Source of the DNA: Panicum virgatum
Lineage: Eukaryota > Streptophyta > Magnoliopsida > Poales > Poaceae
Assembly (NCBI RefSeq): GCF_016808335.1
Contig: NC_053138.1
Location: 14,687,900 to 14,751,899 of the forward strand
Direction: 5' to 3'
Length of the DNA stretch: 64,000 bases
Shown here: positions 50,666 through 62,390 of the stretch, piece by piece
Layout: each line of letters begins with the position of its first letter
Numbering within the stretch: the stretch's first letter is position 1
Made by a program: the position numbers and the translations under genes
Notes under the pieces: model-generated
What the model was told of the DNA's origin: nothing
What the model saw: the letters and a program-made list of their open reading frames with translations, nothing else
Database searches by the model: none

Positions 50666-53600
50666 TGTGGCAGTACCGCCCTAATTAATCCGGCTCAAGT
50701 GCGCTAACCATCACCCTAAAGGTAATCCCGGCTAACACGCACTTCAAACGGAGTAATCCGGCAGTGCTGTCGGGTAAAGTCCCGATAAAACCACCTGAGC
50801 GTCGATCGAACTCAAAGCTTACATGCAACCCACACGAAGGTGAGTCCCGAGAGTACAACATTTCACAAATTCTTACATCACAGAGTCTTAACTTAAAATA
50901 TTACAAACCGAGTTTGAAATCTTAAAAAGGTACTTGAGAATCAAATTGAAAATAGTTCAGAGTTCAACTGCAGCGGAAATAAAGCGAGTTCTAAACGACG
51001 ATACAAGATGTCATGATGAAGCCCGTACATGACATCACTTGGCATTGCCATCGTTAGCCGGTAGTCGTATCCCATTCCACCGACCAACCAGGGGGTAAAG
51101 GTACACGGCCAAGTCAAGCTAGCTACCTGATCTTCAAACGTATCACCTGAAAACAAAGTTGAGCCACAAGCAAGGCTGAGTATACTAATACTCAGCAAGG
51201 CTTACCCGACTAAGGGTATACTTAGCCCTTTACCTAGACATGCAAGGCTTTTGGCTGGACGGGTTTGTTTCGCCGAAAAGCAACTAAGAGTGAATCCTTA
51301 ATTTCAAATTTTAGCTTCAATATTCTAGTTCAATTAACCATTCTAAGTGAGCATCTATCCAATAGCATACATGGTGGAAAACAATTATTTTTTTATCATT
51401 CAACCATATTCATCATCCTCATTGTTCCATTTCTTACTCTATGTGGCAAAAGGGTTAAGCAGTCTCAATATCCGTGAGAGACGGACGATTCGAATCGAGT
51501 TTGTTAACCTGGCCAGGCAGACCTAAACACACGCATGGGAACAGAGTCACCCACGCAACAGTTCCCTTCAATTCCCGATTCACGGAACAGGCCCACCGCC
51601 CTCAAGTACAGCAGCACGACGACTCTGTACTCGCCATTAGCTAGATGTGAACAAGTTCAAGACGGTGGGGAGTATGTTCCGGCCTCGGTTCAATCCAGTA
51701 CTTAAGCTTACCGATTACCATATTCTCGGCATGTGGTTAGTACGTTCAAAAGCTTAACCACCACTACCACACACCGCGGCCTTATCCATTTTTCACTAAA
51801 CAGACGGGGTATCTCAAGTACCACAACCCCGCCCGTGAGCCTTATAGTTGCAGTATGTAGTAAACATCCAACTCCTATAATTCTCGCGAGTGACAGGAAA
51901 TCACTCGACTTCTACCGAACCATTAGCCTAGCCAACTAGCGACCTAAACCAACTAGTGTTCAAGCATAGGTACCTAGGATCATGCAACTAAGGTTTCAAT
52001 CAACTCCTGTAAACGTAAATGCACAAGTATATAGAAATATAAGCAGTTGCATAATTCTACAGTAGATAAGACATGCTCCGGGGCTTGCCTTGCTAAGCAA
52101 AGTTAGCCTTGGGCTCTTCCGAACTTTGGTTCGGGTCTTCGGCGGCTTCAGTTAGATTAGCTTGGGCTTCACTCTGCTCACTCTCGGACTCCGGCACCAG
52201 CTCGTACGTACCGTCGGCGAGAGTAGTCGAATCTACACGAGATGCATATGCATGAGTTTACGTGATAATTCTCAATTCATGATTTAATTCACTATAAAGT
52301 TGTAAACCAACACAACTCCAGTTAAGTTGGAGATTATGTTCTCTTTATTGGGCAATCGTTTATAGAGTACTATCTAACATGATTTTATTCAAAAAAAAAA
52401 ACTAGGAGTTTGTTGTCTTTCGTTTTCTTGACATGAAGAAATGGTATTTTTCTTAATTAACACTATACTAACCTGTAACGCCATAACTAGGGTTACATAT
52501 ACTTTCTGGTACTGAAATTTTTATGCAAGGTACAAATCTGAGTAACATGCCTACTGTGAAATTTTTAGCTAATTCCATTGAGCATATTAATTATTAAAAA
52601 GACATTAAACAGCTACTACTAGGAGCAAGATTCATTTATACAGAACAAACCACACAAGTAAAGATGCTATAATTTTTACTGAGGCTTCCTACTCTTACGT
52701 GGCGTCTACTGTTAATTTTTCAGATTTTATGGAGTAGTAAAAAGAGCATGAAAAATAGAGAAACATATAGCTGTATGGATCAAAACTAATTTCCATAGGC
52801 TGTCACACTAATTTATAGAGGCTCAAACTTTACCAGAAGGATTTAGTACTCTAATAGAAGCTCTAGTAAAAATATGAGATTTTTCTAATGAAGTAAACTA
52901 GGGTTTTTGATTTACAAAATTTATTCATGAATAAATCAAAAGGACTAGTTATACATTACTAAAAATTCCCAAAATTTTTATGTAGCATATAGCAACTAAA
53001 TTAAGGCTTATATAAAAATTTCAGCTCAGGAAAACTAAAATAGAACCCTGTGTATTTAATTCTATTTAACATAGGCATAAACCAAGATCTAATGAAACAT
53101 ATATCTAGATTTGTCAAAATGTCATCAAATTTTTACAGTAAGCTACTCATCTAGGGTATAGTACACTGTCCAAAAACTAGCCTTAGTTCATGACTACAAC
53201 AGGAGATACATTTGTGTGCTATTTAATCTAATCTTTATCCTAGATTAAAATAGAAGCATAATATGAACATGTGACTGTCACAAAAGTTGTAGGTTTTGAT
53301 CTAAGGATTCCAAAACATTTTAGTTTGCATTTTTCTGATTTTTCTAAGATTTTATATGGAATTTACAAATTTGCTGTTTTTTAAAAACAAAAGAAAAAGG
53401 AAACGAACTCTTGCATTTAGGCCCCTGGAAGTTTGTTTCTTCTCACTAGAGGTCCCTGGCGGAGGGAACAGAACAGGGGAGGGTCGGGCGGCCGTTTTCC
53501 GGCGAGGTTCGGCCCCGGCGGCGAGGGGAAAGTTGGGGAGGAGCTAGAGGAGACCGAGCTCTACCCGTTTGTGGGCTCAAACGAGGTTGGGGATGGCCGG

Positions 53601-54993
53601 AGGGGTGCTCCCCGCGGGAGCAGTGGGCGGCGGCGACGGCAGGCCGCGGCGGCGGCGCTCCGGCGAGGGGAAACGGCAGTGGGGTGGTCTGGGAGCTTCA
53701 CCAAGCCATGGAGAAGCTAGCTAGGGGGCTTGCTCGGGTGGAGGAGGGCCCGGAAGGGAGAGCTCCGCGGTAGAGCTTGGGCGGCGGCCATGGGGTGCCG
53801 CAGCGGCAGTGGTCTGGTGGCTCTGGGCGGTGGCCAGCAGTTCGGGGAGCACCGGTGGAGGCCAAGGAAGCTAAGTACGGGGTCGTTTGGGCGCGAGGAA
53901 GGGTGGAGGAGGGGGCTCCGCGTTGCTAAGGGGAGAGGCGACGGCAATGGTGGGCACCGGCGACGGCGTGCGCGTTCCGGCTTCTGGGCGCGCGAGCAGG
54001 GGCTTGCCTCGGCTTTTAGGGGCGAGCATGGTGAAGGAGGAGGGGACGGGCGCGGCAGGGAGCTCGGGCAGCTCGGGCAGCGCGGGCAGCGGCCGCGACG
54101 CTTGGCCGGACGCGGCTGTCGCCGAGCGTGGCGTGCGCGGTGCAGCGGGAAGTCCGCGAGGGCGGCGTGCGCGCTCGAGTGGGGGTGATGGCGCGGCGCA
54201 GCGTGCCCAGTGCTCGAGTGGGGGGGATGGAGCTCAGCAGGGCAGCAGCAGCGCGGCAGCGGAGCAGCAGCGGCGGGCGGCAGCACAGCTGCCCTGCTCT
54301 GCTCTCGAGTGCCCGGAGTGAAAGAGGAGAGAGAGGGAGAGAGAAGAGAGAGAAGTAAGAGAGTTGACTTTAAATTCTCACAAAATTTTCAATTGAAACA
54401 CTAAAAACTTTGAATACGAAAGTTGTTCAAAATGTCGAAATATACAACTTTTGTTTCAGGCATTTTCCCATTTGAGATTTTGTTTGAAAGTTACAAATTC
54501 AAATTGAAATGCAAAAGAAATTACCCTATACACATTGTTTTTCGAATTTTTCTTCCAAATTTTGTGTGCTAACTTGAAAAACTTTGAACATAAAGGTTGT
54601 TTGTCATATAAAACTTTACATCTTTGGTTTTAGGCAAAAGTTTATTTAAGCAACGGTTTGAAAATTATTTTTAAAGCATGTTGATAAAGATTTGAATTAT
54701 TTCATCATTTCATGTGACCACTTTAAAATTTGAATTTGATTTTTCTTGCAAAAATTTTAAACATCACCTAGGGTGTATATCATTGCATTCTATTTGTCAT
54801 TTCATGGTGAGGGTGAAAAATACATGAGCACTCTATTCTACACATATCTTGCACCCATACACCTAGATACCCATACATACACATGCATTTGTAAACATAC
54901 CAGAAATGCATTATTTAATTTAATCTTGACGATTATGCATGATGTTATGTTTAGTATTTTATGTTTAGTGTTTTAAACACCCGGAGGGTTACA
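50666..54993 (-). repeat. LTR 2 (middle, shared LTR) of the tandem element
   Basis: 4,328 bp. It has a PPT of internal 2 on one side and a PBS of internal 1 on the other, so it serves both units. Private differences seen: A11 instead of A14 near 52,390, two changes near 52,988, and one each near 53,347, 53,369 and 53,772. Confidence 0.95.
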
Positions 54994-55006
54994 GCCTACC
55001 CCCCTT
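54994..55006 (-). other. Polypurine tract, internal copy 2
   Basis: Same AAGGGGGGTAGGC as copy 1, abutting LTR 2. Confidence 0.75.
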
Positions 55007-56027
55007 AAAAAGAATCTCGTCCCGAGATTCGGGTGAGTAAAATTAGAGGGGAACGTGCATGTGCCTTGGAGTGAGATTGGGGAAACACAAAAAATTTTGG
55101 TTTAGGTAACTTCCAGTGTCACACGTGGCTTCGTCTTCGGTATGGTGACTCATGTGGATCTTATATGTACATAATTGAATAGTTGCACTGGCACATGCGT
55201 AGCATGGAAAACAACAAGATCAACTCTACTACTACTTGAGGCATTTTTAACCCGAGATCTTATTATGTGGCATAAGCAAGGTTTTCTCAAGACATTCTTG
55301 CTCAAAGTTGCTTTTATTTTAATGGAGTTGATATTTATTTTGAGAAAAAATAATGTATTATGGAAATGCCAACATGCCAGGAGATCGATGATACAATGCA
55401 TGGATGCGATGACCGATGCATTTATGAAATTATGCACATGGCGTGTTGCATTGGTTATGATGTGCCGGTCATGATGCATGACTGATGGTGCACGTGTTGG
55501 AATGCATGTTAGCAACCGTGGGAGTCATGCAGGTGCTCCTTATTATTTTTATTTTGACCCGAATTAGAACCCAAGTCAACCCATTATGCAGGTTGCGAAA
55601 AATAGTATGTCGCGGAGTTGCTATCGCGGACTATGATACCAGCGCGCACCTAGTGACACAAGCGTATGGCTGTAGCGCATACGAGGCCCTAGGTTCCGTC
55701 GCGGCACCATATGTCAGTGACAAACACCACGACAAGATGAAAATATAGCAACCCAATAATGTGCATGGCCAGGAAGGAAAATAGAGCCAGGTGATAATCA
55801 GAAGTCCTTCCGAGATGCATATGATGTTAATGGAGACAGAGCCCCAAAAATGCAGGTGATTTGGCAATGGCAATGCCACAACCATGCATGTAATGATCCT
55901 TCATGATATTCTCGTATTTGTATGCACCATTTTTAGTTTTTAGCAGACTTATATGAGCAAGAAGAGCAACTGAGATTTCCTGTAACTCATCCGAGGGAGG
56001 CACCTTTACTCATCTTCGAAATACTAA

Positions 56028-56831
56028 CTAAGGAGCTAGGTGGGTTGGATAGGAGAACGTACCCTTCCTTTCTGGTGTACCTTCAGGAAGATCGGCAAGT
56101 GTGGTGACTTTGACCCTTCGTTGCAGAATAGTCCGTCTCACGTTCTTATTCTTGTTGCTCTGTATAGAATCTTGACCCTGTTTTGGTCGTCTAGGCTGGG
56201 AGCAGTCTCGAGCAAAGTGGTTAGGATTCCCACAATTGAAGCAACATTTCATCTTTCTTGAACCACCAGGCGGTTTGTTAACTAAGGATGTACTGGCAGG
56301 CACACCTACTGAACCTTTCTTGGGCGTAGTGCACCTGGCAAGGTCCATCGTTTCCCGGACAGGCGAGCGAGTTCTTGCTCTTAGGACGGTGTTGGTGTTA
56401 ATAGTGTTGCTAGTCCACCGTCTACCACGTGGAATGAATTTTGTGCATGTAATTTCCCATCCAGCCAAGTCTATGTCACTTGGGCCATGCTTGAGAGTCC
56501 GACACGTTAGTTGGTGATCCTTAAGCTTCATCGGAAGTCGTGATGGTGGCATTAGAGAGTCGGAGACAACATCCTTTGTCTCCGTTATCTCCTCATTGAG
56601 CTCTCGATAGCCTACAACCTGAGGTTGGTGGACATTGTGCTCCTCCGGTTGAAAGTGTTGTTGCAGCAGGAATTGACCAATCGCTACCTGTCCCTGGACA
56701 AGCTGTCGAAGCAGAACAGTCTGGACATCCATGAATTCAGCCAGGTTGCACGGTGGCAGTGGCGGTGTGGGCTGTTCACTACCACTAGCACTTCCTAAGC
56801 CTTCAGGGGTATCGTGTATCCCTGGATCCAT
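56028..56831 (-). CDS. Reduced gag with CCHC knuckle, copy 2
   Basis: Identical in translation to the copy at 48,635-49,438: 267 residues with the C197/C200/H205/C210 zinc knuckle and no capsid core. This copy belongs to the unit whose 5' LTR is LTR 3, and so is the one driven by the outer LTR promoter. No pol domain follows. Identity between the copies indicates a very recent duplication rather than long purifying selection, so conservation here is not evidence for function. Confidence 0.75.
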   Translation of the reverse strand: MDPGIHDTPEGLGSASGSEQPTPPLPPCNLAEFMDVQTVLLRQLVQGQVAIGQFLLQQHFQPEEHNVHQPQVVGYRELNEEITETKDVVSDSLMPPSRLPMKLKDHQLTCRTLKHGPSDIDLAGWEITCTKFIPRGRRWTSNTINTNTVLRARTRSPVRETMDLARCTTPKKGSVGVPASTSLVNKPPGGSRKMKCCFNCGNPNHFARDCSQPRRPKQGQDSIQSNKNKNVRRTILQRRVKVTTLADLPEGTPERKGTFSYPTHLAP

Positions 56832-57532
56832 CTGCCATGTGCAAATTTTTCCTTAGACGGGGTCGGTCATCTGAAGTAATGATATGGTGTGTGATATGGG
56901 GAGATAGGTGAACAGATTATGAACAGTGCACTAAAGTAGCCATAACTCAAGGAGTTGATGTCCAAAATTTCTCAAATTTTAACAACAGGTAGTAGACAAG
57001 TTTTGGAGTAAATTTCTCCTCGTGCACTTCTGCATATAAGGTCCTTGATATATCTAATAAGTCGCATCTCTCTAGATACGGTAGAAAAGACAGATTTCTA
57101 GATAGACCTCGATCGAGAGAAAAGAATCGTGCTGAGATGCAAACCTTAATATTCCCAACTAATCCACATCCATTTCTATTGGCTTTTTGTTTATGATCAG
57201 GATGCATGCAGGTCCTATTCGTCCTCACAAGGAAAACAATTGCCAAATAGCTTTGGACTTACAGGGTTAGCACCGGTGGCATGGCACAATTTTACGTCTC
57301 TCCCTATATATATATTTCTAGCCGAGTTCTAACCGTTCTTAACTTACGTAATCGTGGTTAGTGTACCTGCAGAAAATTGATAGATATATATTCATTGAAC
57401 CTTTCATGCCAGCACACATGAAAGCGTCCCCATACATTACCGCTCACTATAGAAGCGGCATCCATGCGTCCAACACTGCATGGACAGCGCTCATACGCTA
57501 CTGAGGTGACGTATTCACGTTTTCTTTTACCC

Positions 57533-57776
57533 CCAATATAATCGACCGATGGTCGGTATATTGGCAGCAGCTCAAGTAGGCCACTGCTTGAGCGCAGCGT
57601 TCGATTCGCATCACCGACGGGAAGGTCAAACTCTCTCAGTTGACTGAGTATACTTTACTCCCAATATAGCCAACTAATAGTTGGTATATTGGCAGCACCT
57701 CAAGTAAGCCACTGCTTGAGGGCAGCGTTCGGCTCGCATCACCGACGGGAAGGTCAAACTCCCTCAGCTGACTGAG
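57533..57776 (-). ncRNA. Tandem stem-loop units in leader, copy 2
   Basis: Exact counterpart of 50,140-50,383 shifted by 7,393 bp (units 57,533-57,648 and 57,661-57,776), with the same compensatory differences between units. Confidence 0.6.
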
Positions 57777-58044
57777 GATCCTTACCGTCTTACCTAAGCG
57801 TAGGTGCGTCATTACATAATGTAAATACTGAATTTAAAGTACAGAAAGAAATGTGCTGGAAGTCAGTCATAAATAAACCATAAGTTAGATAGCCACCTAT
57901 AACTCCCATAATTTTTCCCTAGGGCTTTACGTACTATACACGATCCTTAGCGAAACAACGTATTTTCCAAATGCGATTGTGTGGCTAAGTTTTAAGGAAA
58001 AACTTTTGAAATCTTGTCGTACTCTCGGGTGTGCGCTTTGTTCG

Positions 58045-58056
58045 GCTCTGATACCA
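58045..58056 (-). other. Primer-binding site (initiator Met tRNA), copy 2
   Basis: Minus-strand TGGTATCAGAGC two bases from the LTR 3 terminus (58,059). Confidence 0.9.
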
Positions 58057-58058
58057 GC

Positions 58059-61000
58059 TGTGGCAGTACCGCCCTAATTAATCCGGCTCAAGTGCGCTAA
58101 CCATCACCCTAAAGGTAATCCCGGCTAACACGCACTTCAAACGGAGTAATCCGGCAGTGCTGTCGGGTAAAGTCCCGATAAAACCACCTGAGCGTCGATC
58201 GAACTCAAAGCTTACATGCAACCCACACGAAGGTGAGTCCCGAGAGTACAACATTTCACAAATTCTTACATCACAGAGTCTTAACTTAAAATATTACAAA
58301 CCGAGTTTGAAATCTTAAAAAGGTACTTGAGAATCAAATTGAAAATAGTTCAGAGTTCAACTGCAGCGGAAATAAAGCGAGTTCTAAACGACGATACAAG
58401 ATGTCATGATGAAGCCCGTACATGACATCACTTGGCATTGCCATCGTTAGCCGGTAGTCGTATCCCATTCCACCGACCAACCAGGGGGTAAAGGTACACG
58501 GCCAAGTCAAGCTAGCTACCTGATCTTCAAACGTATCACCTGAAAACAAAGTTGAGCCACAAGCAAGGCTGAGTATACTAATACTCAGCAAGGCTTACCC
58601 GACTAAGGGTATACTTAGCCCTTTACCTAGACATGCAAGGCTTTTGGCTGGACGGGTTTGTTTCGCCGAAAAGCAACTAAGAGTGAATCCTTAATTTCAA
58701 ATTTTAGCTTCAATATTCTAGTTCAATTAACCATTCTAAGTGAGCATCTATCCAATAGCATACATGGTGGAAAACAATTATTTTTTTTATCATTCAACCA
58801 TATTCATCATCCTCATTGTTCCATTTCTTACTCTATGTGGCAAAAGGGTTAAGCAGTCTCAATATCCGTGAGAGACGGACGATTCGAATCGAGTTTGTTA
58901 ACCTGGCCAGGCAGACCTAAACACACGCATGGGAACAGAGTCACCCACGCAACAGTTCCCTTCAATTCCCGATTCACAGAACAGGCCCACCGCCCTCAAG
59001 TACAGCAGCACGACGACTCTGTACTCGCCATTAGCTAGATGTGAACAAGTTCAAGACGGTGGGGAGTATGTTCCGGCCTCGGTTCAATCCAGTACTTAAG
59101 CTTACCGATTACCATATTCTCGGCATGTGGTTAGTACGTTCAAAAGCTTAACCACCACTACCACACACCGCGGCCTTATCCATTTTTCACTAAACAGACG
59201 GGGTATCTCAAGTACCACAACCCCGCCCGTGAGCCTTATAGTTGCAGTATGTAGTAAACATCCAACTCCTATAATTCTCGCGAGTGACAGGAAATCACTC
59301 GACTTCTACCGAACCATTAGCCTAGCCAACTAGCGACCTAAACCAACTAGTGTTCAAGCATAGGTACCTAGGATCATGCAACTAAGGTTTCAATCAACTC
59401 CTGTAAACGTAAATGCACAAGTATATAGAAATATAAGCAGTTGCATAATTCTACAGTAGATAAGACATGCTCCGGGGCTTGCCTTGCTAAGCAAAGTTAG
59501 CCTTGGGCTCTTCCGAACTTTGGTTCGGGTCTTCGGCGGCTTCAGTTAGATTAGCTTGGGCTTCACTCTGCTCACTCTCGGACTCCGGCACCAGCTCGTA
59601 CGTACCGTCGGCGAGAGTAGTCGAATCTACACGAGATGCATATGCATGAGTTTACGTGATAATTCTCAATTCATGATTTAATTCACTATAAAGTTGTAAA
59701 CCAACACAACTCCAGTTAAGTTGGAGATTATGTTCTCTTTATTGGGCAATCGTTTATAGAGTACTATCTAACATGATTTTATTCAAAAAAAAAAAAAACT
59801 AGGAGTTTGTTGTCTTTCGTTTTCTTGACATGAAGAAATGGTATTTTTCTTAATTAACACTATACTAACCTGTAACGCCATAACTAGGGTTACATATACT
59901 TTCTGGTACTGAAATTTTTATGCAAGGTACAAATCTGAGTAACATGCCTACTGTGAAATTTTTAGCTAATTCCATTGAGCATATTAATTATTAAAAAGAC
60001 ATTAAACAGCTACTACTAGGAGCAAGATTCATTTATACAGAACAAACCACACAAGTAAAGATGCTATAATTTTTACTGAGGCTTCCTACTCTTACGTGGC
60101 GTCTACTGTTAATTTTTCAGATTTTATGGAGTAGTAAAAAGAGCATGAAAAATAGAGAAACATATAGCTGTATGGATCAAAACTAATTTCCATAGGCTGT
60201 CACACTAATTTATAGAGGCTCAAACTTTACCAGAAGGATTTAGTACTCTAATAGAAGCTCTAGTAAAAATATGAGATTTTTCTAATGAAGTAAACTAGGG
60301 TTTTTGATTTACAAAATTTATTCATGAATAAATCAAAAGGACTAGTTATACATTACTAAAAATTCCCAAAATTTTTATGTAGCATCTAGAAACTAAATTA
60401 AGGCTTATATAAAAATTTCAGCTCAGGAAAACTAAAATAGAACCCTGTGTATTTAATTCTATTTAACATAGGCATAAACCAAGATCTAATGAAACATATA
60501 TCTAGATTTGTCAAAATGTCATCAAATTTTTACAGTAAGCTACTCATCTAGGGTATAGTACACTGTCCAAAAACTAGCCTTAGTTCATGACTACAACAGG
60601 AGATACATTTGTGTGCTATTTAATCTAATCTTTATCCTAGATTAAAATAGAAGCATAATATGAACATGTGACTGTCACAAAAGTTGTAGGTTTTGATCTA
60701 AGGATTCCAAAACATTTTAGTTTGCATTTTTCTGATTTTTCTACGATTTTATATGGAATTTACAAGTTTGCTGTTTTTTAAAAACAAAAGAAAAAGGAAA
60801 CGAACTCTTGCATTTAGGCCCCTGGAAGTTTGTTTCTTCTCACTAGAGGTCCCTGGCGGAGGGAACAGAACAGGGGAGGGTCGGGCGGCCGTTTTCCGGC
60901 GAGGTTCGGCCCCGGCGGCGAGGGGAAAGTTGGGGAGGAGCTAGAGGAGACCGAGCTCTACCCGTTTGTGGGCTCAAACGAGGTTGGGGATGGCCGGAGG

Positions 61001-62390
61001 GGTGCTCCCCGCGGGAGCAGTGGGCGGCGGCGACGGCAGGCCGCGGCGGCGGCGCTCCGGCGAGGGGAAACGGCAGTGGGGTGGTCTGGGAGCTTCACCA
61101 AGCCATGGAGAAGCTAGCTAGGGGGCTTGCTCGGGTGGAGGAGGGCCCGGAAGGGAGAGCTCCGCGGTGGAGCTTGGGCGGCGGCCATGGGGTGCCGCAG
61201 CGGCAGTGGTCTGGTGGCTCTGGGCGGTGGCCAGCAGTTCGGGGAGCACCGGTGGAGGCCAAGGAAGCTAAGTACGGGGTCGTTTGGGCGCGAGGAAGGG
61301 TGGAGGAGGGGGCTCCGCGTTGCTAAGGGGAGAGGCGACGGCAATGGTGGGCACCGGCGACGGCGTGCGCGTTCCGGCTTCTGGGCGCGCGAGCAGGGGC
61401 TTGCCTCGGCTTTTAGGGGTGAGCATGGTGAAGGAGGAGGGGACGGGCGCGGCAGGGAGCTCGGGCAGCTCGGGCAGCGCGGGCAGCGGCCGCGACGCTT
61501 GGCCGGACGCGGCTGTCGCCGAGCGTGGCGTGCGCGGTGCAGCGGGAAGTCCGCGAGGGCGGCGTGCGCGCTCGAGTGGGGGTGATGGCGCGGCGCAGCG
61601 TGCCCAGTGCTCGAGTGGGGGGGATGGAGCTCAGCAGGGCAGCAGCAGCGCGGCAGCGGAGCAGCAGCGGCGGGCGGCAGCACAGCTGCCCTGCTCTGCT
61701 CTCGAGTGCCCGGAGTGAAAGAGGAGAGAGAGGGAGAGAGAAGAGAGAGAAGTAAGAGAGTTGACTTTAAATTCTCACAAAATTTTCAATTGAAACACTA
61801 AAAACTTTGAATACGAAAGTTGTTCAAAATGTCGAAATATACAACTTTTGTTTCAGGCATTTTCCCATTTGAGATTTTGTTTGAAAGTTACAAATTCAAA
61901 TTGAAATGCAAAAGAAATTACCCTATACACATTGTTTTTCGAATTTTTCTTCCAAATTTTGTGTGCTAACTTGAAAAACTTTGAACATAAAGGTTGTTTG
62001 TCATATAAAACTTTACATCTTTGGTTTTAGGCAAAAGTTTATTTAAGCAACGGTTTGAAAATTATTTTTAAAGCATGTTGATAAAGATTTGAATTATTTC
62101 ATCATTTCATGTGACCACTTTAAAATTTGAATTTGATTTTTCTTGCAAAAATTTTAAACATCACCTAGGGTGTATATCATTGCATTCTATTTGTCATTTC
62201 ATGGTGAGGGTGAAAAATACATGAGCACTCTATTCTACACATATCTTGCACCCATACACCTAGATACCCATACATACACATGCATTTGTAAACATACCAG
62301 AAATGCATTATTTAATTTAATCTTGACGATTATGCATGATGTTATGTTTAGTATTTTATGTTTAGTGTTTTAAACACCCGGAGGGTTACA
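58059..62390 (-). repeat. LTR 3 (5' LTR) of the tandem element
   Basis: 4,332 bp, outer LTR on the 5' side of the minus-strand element. Followed at 62,391 by the ATGAG duplication and the resumed SIRE-like pol. Private differences seen near 58,790 (T8 versus T7), 58,978 and 61,420. Confidence 0.95.

Larger units (their letters stand above)
43270..62390 (-). mobile_element. Tandem three-LTR non-autonomous Gypsy element (19.1 kb)
   Basis: LTR-internal-LTR-internal-LTR: LTRs at 43,270-47,600, 50,666-54,993 and 58,059-62,390 (4,331, 4,328 and 4,332 bp); internals at 47,601-50,665 and 54,994-58,058 (3,065 bp each, identical wherever I compared). The whole is flanked by a perfect 5-bp duplication ATGAG (43,265-43,269 and 62,391-62,395). 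Minus-strand orientation is set by the initiator-Met PBS TGGTATCAGAGC and by the PPT AAGGGGGGTAGGC. Each internal encodes only a reduced gag with a CCHC knuckle; protease, RT, RNase H and integrase are absent. A residual NLGTRFF-type pol end beside the PPT and the overall ends point to a Tekay/Del-type parent (inference). It inserted into the RNase H part of the SIRE-like pol. Confidence 0.93.

Noticed and set aside
43270..62390. Tandem 7.4-kb repeats as a satellite or segmental duplication
   Set aside because: PBS, PPT, LTR termini and an outer 5-bp duplication show an LTR element array instead.
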